NCBI GenBank assembly: GCA_016717265.1
Contig: JADKFX010000001.1
Location: 1,252,501-1,316,500 of the forward strand
DNA from: Saprospiraceae bacterium
GTDB lineage: Bacteria; Bacteroidota; Bacteroidia; Chitinophagales; Saprospiraceae
Direction of reading: 5' to 3'
Length of the DNA stretch: 64,000 bases
This document shows positions 1-9,684 of the stretch, piece by piece (the stretch's first letter is position 1; each line of letters starts with the position of its first letter). Below the pieces are notes generated by a model. The model saw only the letters and a list, made by a program, of their open reading frames with translations, was not told where the DNA came from and made no database searches. The translations under genes and the position numbers were made by a program.

Positions 1-2335
<2,335 letters not shown>

Positions 2336-2492
2336 TTTTTTTTTATCTTCTGCTCTTTTTCTCATCCAACCTTTTTTTTTTAAAAAACCTTAATTCATTT
2401 TAAGGCCAATTGACAACGGTCAATTAATTTTGCTATGCTAAATACACTTTTAGTATTCCTAAAGAAATACGAGTCTTGTACTCAAAAGAATT

Positions 2493-2600
<108 letters not shown>

Positions 2601-2610
2601 TTTTTTTTCT

Positions 2611-2645
2611 AAAAGCCCTGCACGTAAGTGACAGGGCTTTTTTTA
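2611..2645 (+). terminator. rho-independent terminator of the rRNA operon
   Basis: A perfect 10-bp stem (AAAAGCCCTG pairing with CAGGGCTTTT), with a small inner CAC/GTG stem and a T-run running to about 2645. It sits 10 bases after the 5S gene. Confidence 0.9.
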
Positions 2646-2746
2646 TTTGCAAAATTTCAATATCAAAAATTCAAATAGAGAAATCTTTCTACTACATTTC
2701 TGTAATAACCCTTCGCCCATAATTAAAAAATAAGAGAATAACTAGT

Positions 2747-2797
2747 CGCCAATCCGGGAGTCCTGCAAAAAGGCAGGATAAAATCCGGTCGCTGCCG
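2747..2797 (+). pseudogene. decayed 5S rRNA 3' end interrupted by a hairpin
   Basis: Two blocks match the 3' end of the intact 5S gene: AATCCGGGAG at 2751-2760 and GGTCGCTGCCG at 2787-2797. In the intact gene they are separated by the four bases AGTA (2587-2590). Here they are separated by 26 bases holding a perfect 6-bp hairpin (TCCTGC, AAAAAG, GCAGGA at 2761-2778). I read this as the remnant of a second, tandem 5S copy with an insertion. The match is short, so chance similarity is not fully excluded. Confidence 0.5.
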
Positions 2798-2859
2798 CTT
2801 TTCCTAACAAAAATTATACATGCAAATTTGCTCATCGTTTCAATTGAGAAATTAGAGTT

Positions 2860-2892
2860 TTGCAAACTACTATTTCATTTTTCTTATATTTG
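2860..2892 (+). promoter_or_regulatory. Bacteroidota-type promoter of the AlkB-like gene
   Basis: TATATTTG at 2885-2892 is a perfect TAnnTTTG -7 box, with a TTG -33 element at 2860-2862 and a 22-base spacer. The predicted transcript starts near 2899, about 12 bases before the ATG at 2911. It therefore excludes the longer reading frame that begins with TTG at 2860. Confidence 0.5.
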
Positions 2893-2910
2893 ACTATCAA
2901 ATTGCCTCCA

Positions 2911-3951
2911 ATGCATCGCACCGATCTCAAATATTTACTCGTATGGTTGGTACCAATATTTGGCTTTGCAGGCTTCTATTTCCAATCCTGGATGTCCCCT
3001 GGAAGTTTTTATCTTGCATTTATAGGCATCCCAATTCTAGAATCCTTCCTGCCTGTTGCACATCTTAATTTTAAGGAAAACGATAAAGTCATCAGAGCGC
3101 AATCTAAGCTGTTTGATGTGCTGCTTTATCTAAACCTTCCAATCCTTTATGCCCTACTATGCTATTTCGTTTATATTTTGACTACACAGTCAATCCATGT
3201 TAGCACCTGGATATTTTTAGTATTAAATATGGGTATTTTAATTGGCGTTATCGGGATCAATGTAGCACACGAATTAGGCCATCGCAAACATTGGTTCGAC
3301 CAACTCATTGCACAATTATTGTTAACGCCTGCACTCTACATGCATTTTACACAAGAACATAATTATTGGCATCATAAATATGTTTCTACACCAGATGATC
3401 CATCGTCAGCTCGTAAAAACGAAACCGTTTATGTATTTTGGATTCGAAGTATTTTTGGCGTTCTAAAAAATGCTTTCAAACTCGAAAATAGACGATTAAA
3501 AAGTAAAGGATTTCATTTTTTTCATTGGAGTAATAAGTTATTTATTCAAATTTTAATTCAATCAACGTATTTAATCCTGGTTCTCTACTTTGCAGGTATT
3601 ACCCCTTTAATTTCAGTTATACTCGCAGCATTCATAGGAATTCTTCTTTTGGAAACTATTAATTATATTGAACATTATGGCCTTGTACGCCACAAGCAAA
3701 TAAATGGATTATACCAAATCCCAGATAATAGCCATTCCTGGAATTCCGACCATACGCTTGGAAGAATATTCTTGTATGAACTGACTCGCCATGCTCATCA
3801 TCATGAAAAAGCAGATGTAAAATATCAAAATCTGGATAGTTTGAAAAGGAGTCCGCAATTGCCGTATGGCTACCCTGCTTGTTTATTGATATCATTGATT
3901 CCGCCCTTTTGGTTTAAACTAATGAACCCGCGAATTACCAGTACTAAATAA
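2911..3951 (+). CDS. AlkB-like alkane 1-monooxygenase (membrane di-iron)
   Basis: A 346-residue integral membrane protein of the AlkB branch of the fatty acid desaturase/hydroxylase superfamily. All four signature motifs are present: HELGHRKH (120-127), EHNYWHH (149-155), NYIEHYGL (251-258, the alkane hydroxylase HYG motif) and RHAHHHEKA (293-301). These histidines bind the two irons. Several hydrophobic segments span residues 8-50, 70-115 and 210-250. The family hydroxylates terminal carbons of medium-chain alkanes or related lipids using rubredoxin as electron donor, and no rubredoxin gene is adjacent. The substrate is not known here. The start at 2911 is chosen because a promoter lies inside the alternative extension from 2860. 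Confidence 0.85.
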   Translation: MHRTDLKYLLVWLVPIFGFAGFYFQSWMSPGSFYLAFIGIPILESFLPVAHLNFKENDKVIRAQSKLFDVLLYLNLPILYALLCYFVYILTTQSIHVSTWIFLVLNMGILIGVIGINVAHELGHRKHWFDQLIAQLLLTPALYMHFTQEHNYWHHKYVSTPDDPSSARKNETVYVFWIRSIFGVLKNAFKLENRRLKSKGFHFFHWSNKLFIQILIQSTYLILVLYFAGITPLISVILAAFIGILLLETINYIEHYGLVRHKQINGLYQIPDNSHSWNSDHTLGRIFLYELTRHAHHHEKADVKYQNLDSLKRSPQLPYGYPACLLISLIPPFWFKLMNPRITSTK

Positions 3952-4160
3952 TGCTATTGAATCCTGTTTTTATGCTTTGATGAGCTACTCTTTGGAGATG
4001 TAAATACATTCAAAATTTACTGTGGTAAGCACTCGAATTCTAACTGTTTGGTAATGAAAATAAAATCTTTGTAAGTCTGCAAACTATTTTTTGTTTTTTT
4101 CGTTTATTATCTCGTTAAGAAGCTTGTAATCAACAGCTTATTTTATATAAATTATTTAAA

Positions 4161-4168
4161 TACCTTTG
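4161..4168 (+). promoter_or_regulatory. -7 promoter box of ahcY
   Basis: TACCTTTG matches TAnnTTTG. It lies 18 bases before the ATG at 4187 and overlaps the TTG that would start a longer reading frame. No clear TTG -33 element is seen at the expected distance. Confidence 0.45.
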
Positions 4169-4186
4169 CAAAAAAATTTTAAAAAT

Positions 4187-5500
4187 ATGGAGCAAGTAGC
4201 AATGCATCTAAAGTATAGAGTGAAAGATATCAGTTTGGCTGATTGGGGACGTAAAGAAATCGAATTGGCAGAAGCAGAAATGCCTGGATTAATGTCATTA
4301 AGAGAAGAGTTTGGCAAGACGAAACCTTTACAAGGAGCTAGAATTGCAGGCTGTCTTCACATGACAATTCAAACAGCCGTTTTAATAGAAACCTTAATAG
4401 AATTAGGGGCTGAAGTAAGTTGGTCATCTTGTAATATATTTTCAACGCAAGATCACGCGGCCGCAGCAATAGCAGCTAAAAATATTCCTGTATTCGCTTG
4501 GAAAGGAATGAATGAAGAAGAATTTAATTGGTGTATCGAGCAAACAATTTTTGCATTTAAAGACGGACAGCCATTAAATATGATTTTAGATGATGGCGGG
4601 GACTTGACCAATATGGTTTTAGATCAATATCCTGAGTTAATTTCAGGTATTAAAGGTATTTCAGAAGAAACGACCACAGGAGTTCTTAGGCTCTATGAGA
4701 GAATGCGCAATGGAAGTTTGCCTTTGCCATGTATCAATGTGAATGATTCTGTTACAAAATCAAAGTTTGATAATAAATACGGGTGCAAAGAATCTTGTGT
4801 GGATGCAATTCGTAGAGCTACGGATATTATGATGGCTGGAAAAGTTGCCGTGGTAGCTGGATATGGGGATGTTGGTAAAGGTTCAGCAGCTTCCTTGCGG
4901 GGTGCTGGTTGCAGAGTAATTATTACAGAAATTGATCCAATTTGCGCCTTACAAGCTGCAATGGACGGTTTCCAGGTGATGAAAATGGAAGATGCTGTTA
5001 AATTGGCAAATATCATTGTGACTGCAACAGGAAATTGTGATATTCTAACAGAAAAACATTTCCGTAAAATGAAAGATAAAGCAATCGTTTGCAATATTGG
5101 CCATTTTGATAATGAAATAGATGTTGCCTGGTTAAATAAAAATTATGGTCAACAAAAAATAGAAATTAAACCGCAGGTAGATAAATACACAATTGACGAT
5201 AAGGATATTCTGCTCTTAGCAGAAGGTAGACTCGTAAATTTAGGTTGTGCAACCGGTCACCCATCTTTTGTTATGAGCAATTCATTTACCAACCAATGTT
5301 TAGCTCAATTGGAATTGTGGCATCATGCAGAGCGATATGAAAATAAGGTTTACACTTTACCAAAAAGTCTGGATGAGAAAGTAGCCAGACTTCACTTAGC
5401 TAAAATTGGCGTTGAACTTGAAGAGCTAAATACAAAACAAGCAGATTATATTGGGGTACAAAAAGAAGGTCCTTATAAACCTGAGTATTATAGATATTAA
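4187..5500 (+). CDS. ahcY: adenosylhomocysteinase
   Basis: This cytosolic enzyme hydrolyses S-adenosylhomocysteine to adenosine and homocysteine, clearing the product inhibitor of methyltransferases. It has 437 residues, normal for the family. Seen motifs are the substrate region SVTKSKFDNKYGC, the NAD-binding glycine loop GYGDVGKG (about 225-232), GHFDNEID, and the family C-terminus ending PYKPEYYRY, whose lysine and tyrosine complete the neighbouring subunit's NAD site. The ATG at 4187 is preferred over an upstream TTG at 4166, which lies in the promoter box. It is monocistronic; the next gene starts about 50 bases on. Confidence 0.97.
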   Translation: MEQVAMHLKYRVKDISLADWGRKEIELAEAEMPGLMSLREEFGKTKPLQGARIAGCLHMTIQTAVLIETLIELGAEVSWSSCNIFSTQDHAAAAIAAKNIPVFAWKGMNEEEFNWCIEQTIFAFKDGQPLNMILDDGGDLTNMVLDQYPELISGIKGISEETTTGVLRLYERMRNGSLPLPCINVNDSVTKSKFDNKYGCKESCVDAIRRATDIMMAGKVAVVAGYGDVGKGSAASLRGAGCRVIITEIDPICALQAAMDGFQVMKMEDAVKLANIIVTATGNCDILTEKHFRKMKDKAIVCNIGHFDNEIDVAWLNKNYGQQKIEIKPQVDKYTIDDKDILLLAEGRLVNLGCATGHPSFVMSNSFTNQCLAQLELWHHAERYENKVYTLPKSLDEKVARLHLAKIGVELEELNTKQADYIGVQKEGPYKPEYYRY

Positions 5501-5548
5501 TCAAATAGATTTTTTTGTGGAAGGATTTCACCGAACGAATTATTTTAA

Positions 5549-6544
5549 ATGATTTTACAGCAAAGATTTAATAAAATTTTATTAAGTCTTGTTGTTTCAT
5601 TTAGTCTTTCTGCTACGGCATATTTGCAATCCAAGGTTCAATCCTTTTTAACACCAGCGGATTCCTTTAATTCAAAACGCGCTTGGTTAGCTGGCAGCTT
5701 TGGTGCAGCAACGTATACTGGTTTTTCATTTGGACTCTATAATGCGTGGTATAAAAAATCTAAATTAACAACATTCCATTTTTTTAATGATTTTGGTGAA
5801 TGGAATCATCTCGATAAAGTAGCGCATAGTTATAATAGTTATATTCAAGCATCCAATAGTTTTGATGGCGCAAGGTGGTGTGGATATTCAGAAAAAAATG
5901 CGCTGGTTTGGGCCGGTACAATTTCTTTTCTTTTCCAATCCACCCTCGAATTTATGGATGGACTAAGTCCCGATTACGGCTTTAGCTGGGCAGATATGAG
6001 CTTTAATTTATTAGGTTCTGGTATGTTTGCAGGACAACAATTGCTATGGCATGATCAAAAATTAAAACTTAAAATATCCGCATTTCCAAAATCTTATCCA
6101 ACACAACAAATTATAGGTGATTTGGGTACTCAAATTTCAATTAAGGATCGTGTAAAAGATCTTTATGGTGAAAATTATTTTAGTCAATTTTTAAAAGATT
6201 ATAACGCACAAACATTTTGGCTTTCCTTTAATCCTCGTTTATTGTATCCAAAATTAACTTCGAAATGGCCGCTATTTTTAAATTTGGCTATTGGTTATGG
6301 TTCCGATGGATTATACGGAGGTTTTAAAAATGAATGGATAACAAATGGCGAACGATTTCAATTACATTCGATCTCTCGGGTTCATCAATATTATCTTTCT
6401 TTAGACCTGGACTTAAAAAAGATTCGCACAAAATACAATTGGCTAAATACAGCTCTTGGAATTTTAAATATAATTAAAATTCCGGCTCCAACTATAGAAT
6501 TTAATTCAAGAGGTCATATAAAAGGCCACTGGTTGTTCTTCTGA
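5549..6544 (+). CDS. DUF2279 family protein
   Basis: A 331-residue protein of unknown function with an N-terminal hydrophobic segment (about residues 8-26) that suggests export or anchoring. The region of about 45-175 has the pattern of DUF2279 proteins of Bacteroidota: a glycine-rich hydrophobic stretch near 50-65, then NDFGEWNHLDKVAH, WAGTISFLFQSTLEFMDG, and WADMSFNLLGSGMF. These look like short membrane or membrane-surface helices with conserved polar residues. The C-terminal part has alternating hydrophobic strands that could fold as a small outer-membrane sheet. The family name is from pattern recognition only. The gene is convergent with the small lipoprotein gene downstream. Confidence 0.65.
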   Translation: MILQQRFNKILLSLVVSFSLSATAYLQSKVQSFLTPADSFNSKRAWLAGSFGAATYTGFSFGLYNAWYKKSKLTTFHFFNDFGEWNHLDKVAHSYNSYIQASNSFDGARWCGYSEKNALVWAGTISFLFQSTLEFMDGLSPDYGFSWADMSFNLLGSGMFAGQQLLWHDQKLKLKISAFPKSYPTQQIIGDLGTQISIKDRVKDLYGENYFSQFLKDYNAQTFWLSFNPRLLYPKLTSKWPLFLNLAIGYGSDGLYGGFKNEWITNGERFQLHSISRVHQYYLSLDLDLKKIRTKYNWLNTALGILNIIKIPAPTIEFNSRGHIKGHWLFF

Positions 6545-6681
6545 AACAGCGAAAGAAAAGTTTATTGTATGCAAAATGAATGCATTTTTGTTCAATATAA
6601 AATATCCCAAGTAAAATTATTTACAGGAATTGGGTTCTGTTAGGATTTAATAACAGGAAAGTTTTAATCCCCAATATAAAG

Positions 6682-6969
6682 CTAATTTACAGTAGCAAAT
6701 TTTGATCTAACACATCCATTTCCATCTGTAACGGTGACGCTGTATTTGCCGGGTTTAATGACATCAATTGAATTACCACCGGACCCCGTAGACCAAACAA
6801 TTTTAAATGGTCCCAAGCCATTAAAGGTTTGGACAGTTAATAGATTGTCCTGGGTATCATGTGTTAATTCAATATAGAAATGAGCACATAATGGACTTTC
6901 TTCTTTTTTACAAGTAAATGAACTTATACAAAAGTAAATAAGCATTGCAGAGATTATTTTAATTTTCAT
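6682..6969 (-). CDS. small lipoprotein with one SprB-type repeat
   Basis: Ninety-five residues. A signal peptide ends in a lipobox-like SSFTC with Cys near residue 20, followed by charged KKEE, so it is probably an outer-membrane lipoprotein. The rest (about 30-92) reads like one SprB repeat: GPFKIVWSTGSGGNSIDVIKPGKYSVTVTDGNGC, the pattern usually found many times in giant gliding adhesins. A stand-alone single repeat is unusual. Function unknown. It may be a small surface protein or a leftover fragment, but the intact signal peptide argues for a real gene. Confidence 0.6.
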   Translation of the reverse strand: MKIKIISAMLIYFCISSFTCKKEESPLCAHFYIELTHDTQDNLLTVQTFNGLGPFKIVWSTGSGGNSIDVIKPGKYSVTVTDGNGCVRSKFATVN

Positions 6970-7081
6970 AGCCCAGATTTTGAAAGGAAGATTTAAAATT
7001 ATTCATAAATTTCGGTGCGACTTGATCGCCAATCAAATATAGTGAGTATTTAAATAAAAACAAAATGCAGGAATTACAAAG

Positions 7082-8362
7082 TTAGGCTACTATCCGTCCT
7101 GAAACTTCTCCAAAGCCAATGCGATATTGATCATGTTGTGCAAATCCCTTAATGAGCACGGTATCTCCATCCTGTAAAAAACTACGGGTAGTGCCGTCTT
7201 TCATCAATAGAGGTTTTGTGCCTTTCCAGGCAAGTTCCAACATAGATCCAAAAGAATCTGGAGTCGGACCGGAAATCGTGCCAGATGCACAAATATCCCC
7301 AATTTGCATATTGCAACCATTACTCGTATGGTGTGCCAACTGTTGAGAAATACTCCAATACAAATACTTCGTATTGGATTTGCAAATCAAATTTTCAAGG
7401 CCATCTGATGTAATTAAATAAACTTCAAGTTCTATATTAAAATTAGCTGCTTTTTCGATTTTTAAATAATCCAATAGGGGTACTATAGGCTCAGGTCCTT
7501 TAATTCTAAAAGGTTCTAATGCATCCATATCAACAAGCCATGCAGAAACACTGGATGCAAAATTTTTGCCTAAAAAAGGTCCCAGTGGAACATATTCCCA
7601 TTTTTGAATATCACGGGCAGACCAATCATTAAAAATAAGCAATCCTTGAATATGATCTTCCGCATTTTCAATTGGAATTGGATGCCCCAATTTATTTTCT
7701 TTTCCAATTACAAAAGCCATTTCAAGTTCTATATCCAATTGCTTTGTAAGTCCAAAAATGGGTGCTTCCCCTTCCTTTAATTGCATTTGTCCATGCGGTC
7801 GTTTGATATCTGTTCCAGAAACTACGATAGACGAAGCGCGACCATGATATCCAACAGGCAAATGCAACCAATTTGGAAGTAGCGCATTTGCTGGATCGCG
7901 AAACATGATGCCAACATTCGTCGCATGTTCCCGGCTACTATAAAAATCCGTATAATCACCGGCCTTAACAGGCAAATGAAGTTGGACATTTTCCAAAGGG
8001 TATAAATGATTTTGGATATTGGTACGATCAATACTATGATTACTTTCAGAAAATACGTTTGCAAGATCTTTGCGAATTTCTCTAATTGTAGACTTACCTC
8101 TTGCCAATAAGGTATTCAAATATTCTGCTCTCAAATCAGATATTTCTAAATCCTGACAATAAATAAAACCATCTGAATACATACCAAATAAATCAATCAC
8201 CTGATTGCCAATAATCGAACAAACTTTTTTTAATCCATCTTTATAAGTGAAAATTCCTAATGGAAGATTTTGGATTGGAAAATCACAATCAGCTGAATAT
8301 TGGATCCAGGATTTTAATTGTGGATCTATGATGAGCGGTTTATTCAATTTATTTAGATTCAT
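7082..8362 (-). CDS. fahA: fumarylacetoacetase
   Basis: Catalyses the last step of tyrosine/homogentisate degradation, splitting fumarylacetoacetate into fumarate and acetoacetate. It has 426 residues, a normal length. Seen are the short N-terminal SH3-like domain with LPLGIF, the active-site stretch DFYSSREHATNVG (catalytic His near residue 146), LPVGYHGRASS, metal ligands in LDIELEMAFVIG and NDWSARDIQKWEY, and GTISGP near the C-terminus. It lies 3 bases downstream of the metF stop codon on the same strand, so the two are cotranscribed. No other tyrosine-degradation genes are nearby. Confidence 0.95.
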   Translation of the reverse strand: MNLNKLNKPLIIDPQLKSWIQYSADCDFPIQNLPLGIFTYKDGLKKVCSIIGNQVIDLFGMYSDGFIYCQDLEISDLRAEYLNTLLARGKSTIREIRKDLANVFSESNHSIDRTNIQNHLYPLENVQLHLPVKAGDYTDFYSSREHATNVGIMFRDPANALLPNWLHLPVGYHGRASSIVVSGTDIKRPHGQMQLKEGEAPIFGLTKQLDIELEMAFVIGKENKLGHPIPIENAEDHIQGLLIFNDWSARDIQKWEYVPLGPFLGKNFASSVSAWLVDMDALEPFRIKGPEPIVPLLDYLKIEKAANFNIELEVYLITSDGLENLICKSNTKYLYWSISQQLAHHTSNGCNMQIGDICASGTISGPTPDSFGSMLELAWKGTKPLLMKDGTTRSFLQDGDTVLIKGFAQHDQYRIGFGEVSGRIVA

Positions 8363-8365
8363 TTT

Positions 8366-9322
8366 TTAAAGCACTTTTTCAACAATCTTTCGAATGGAAT
8401 GACTATCCCCCATAGTATAAAAATGAAGACAAGGTACACCTTGCTTTACAAGTTCCCGACATTGAGCAATACACCATTCAATACCTATTTCTTTTACCGC
8501 CAAATCAGTTTGCGCTTTTTGAATTTCTTTTACTAGTTCTTCTGGTATATTGATGTAAAAATGTCTTGGTATGGAAGCTAACTGATATCTTTTTGTCAGG
8601 GGCTTAATACCAGGAATTATAGGCACATGAATTCCTTCTTTTCTGCATTGATGGACATATTCAAAATACTTATTATTATCAAAAAACATTTGTGTGACGA
8701 TGTAATCAGCACCAGCTTCCATCTTTTTGCGCGTAAACTTTAAATCGGATTTCATATTGGGCGCTTCAAAATGCTTTTCAGGATATCCAGCCATTCCCAC
8801 ACAAAAATCTGTCCGGCTACCATTTTCTATCGAAGGGTCTAAGTACACTCCTTGATTCATTCTGCCGATTTGTTGCACAAGGTCTAATGCATATTCATTA
8901 CCTCCTGGTTCAGCAATGAATTTTTCATCAAATTTTCGGGCATCTCCGCGCAAAGCCAATACATTTTTTATATTTAGAAAATGAAGTTCGATTAAAGCAT
9001 TTTCAGTGTCTTCCTTGGTAAAACCTCCGCAAATTAAATGAGGAACCGCTTCGACTCCGTAATGATGCATAATCGCAGAACAAATTCCAACGGTACCTGG
9101 CCGCTTACGGATTGCTATTTTCTGGTAATATCCACTTGGCTGTATATTATATAAAAACTCCTCTCTGTGATAGGTTACATCCACAAATGGTGGTTTAAAT
9201 TCCATTAATGGATCCAAACTTTGAAAAATAGCATTGATACTCCCACCTTTTAATGGGGGTAATACTTCAAAGGATATGAGGGTTTTCCCCTGGGTCTGTT
9301 GGAGGTGGTCAGTGACTTTCAT
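8366..9322 (-). CDS. metF: methylenetetrahydrofolate reductase
   Basis: A cytosolic FAD enzyme that reduces 5,10-methylene-THF to 5-methyl-THF for methionine synthesis. It has 318 residues, with the catalytic glutamate in ISFEVLPP (about residue 20), DVTYHRE, and the FAD/folate contact ALRGD (about 121-125). TQMFFDN and PIIPGIKPL follow in the barrel. It is the first gene of a two-gene operon with fahA. It shares the methyl cycle with ahcY 4 kb upstream, but they are not cotranscribed. Confidence 0.96.
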   Translation of the reverse strand: MKVTDHLQQTQGKTLISFEVLPPLKGGSINAIFQSLDPLMEFKPPFVDVTYHREEFLYNIQPSGYYQKIAIRKRPGTVGICSAIMHHYGVEAVPHLICGGFTKEDTENALIELHFLNIKNVLALRGDARKFDEKFIAEPGGNEYALDLVQQIGRMNQGVYLDPSIENGSRTDFCVGMAGYPEKHFEAPNMKSDLKFTRKKMEAGADYIVTQMFFDNNKYFEYVHQCRKEGIHVPIIPGIKPLTKRYQLASIPRHFYINIPEELVKEIQKAQTDLAVKEIGIEWCIAQCRELVKQGVPCLHFYTMGDSHSIRKIVEKVL

Positions 9323-9340
9323 TCAAAACGATGATGATTG

Positions 9341-9372
9341 CAAAAATAACAAATAATGGACATTTACTTCAA
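9341..9372 (-). promoter_or_regulatory. promoter of the metF-fahA operon
   Basis: On the minus strand, TATTTTTG (9348-9341) fits TAnnTTTG, with TTG (9372-9370) 21 bases upstream. It lies about 18 bases before the metF ATG. No riboswitch-like structure is evident between it and the gene. Confidence 0.45.
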
Positions 9373-9684
9373 ATAAGTATTTAAGATGTAAATGCCTATT
9401 TTTCAATTGCTTGACTAAGATTATTTGAAGTATCTTTCGATCCAGATAAAGTGTGATGCCCAGAGGAATGAAATGGCTGATTTAACTGCAAATTGAATTC
9501 ATCCTAGATTTCAAAATTTGCTTAAAAAAGCTTTACAATAATTTAATCATGAGTTAACTATTCATCTCAGATTTCGTATAGTGAATTATATTTGTTGTTG
9601 TCAATATGTATTTAGAATACCTTTATTTCAGTCTGATTTCATTTTTAGAGCATTTTTTAACCGCATCCTTAATATTTTTTGATT
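9373..9684. other. intergenic region without a recognised gene
   Basis: About 310 bases between the divergent metF and cotH-like genes. Apart from the metF promoter at its left edge, I see only AT-rich sequence with no conserved small reading frame, hairpin terminator or repeat. Confidence 0.5.

Noticed and set aside
4693..5094. 133-codon minus-strand frame
   Set aside because: Antisense shadow of ahcY; its translation has no family features while the plus strand is a clear enzyme.
6572..6590. Weak inverted repeat CAAAATG/CATTTTTG between convergent genes
   Set aside because: The stem is short, A/T-only in most pairs and has a bulge, so it is not a convincing terminator.
9323..9400. Possible SAM-responsive riboswitch upstream of metF
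   Set aside because: The transcript leader after the predicted promoter is only about 10-15 bases, too short for any known SAM or SAH aptamer.
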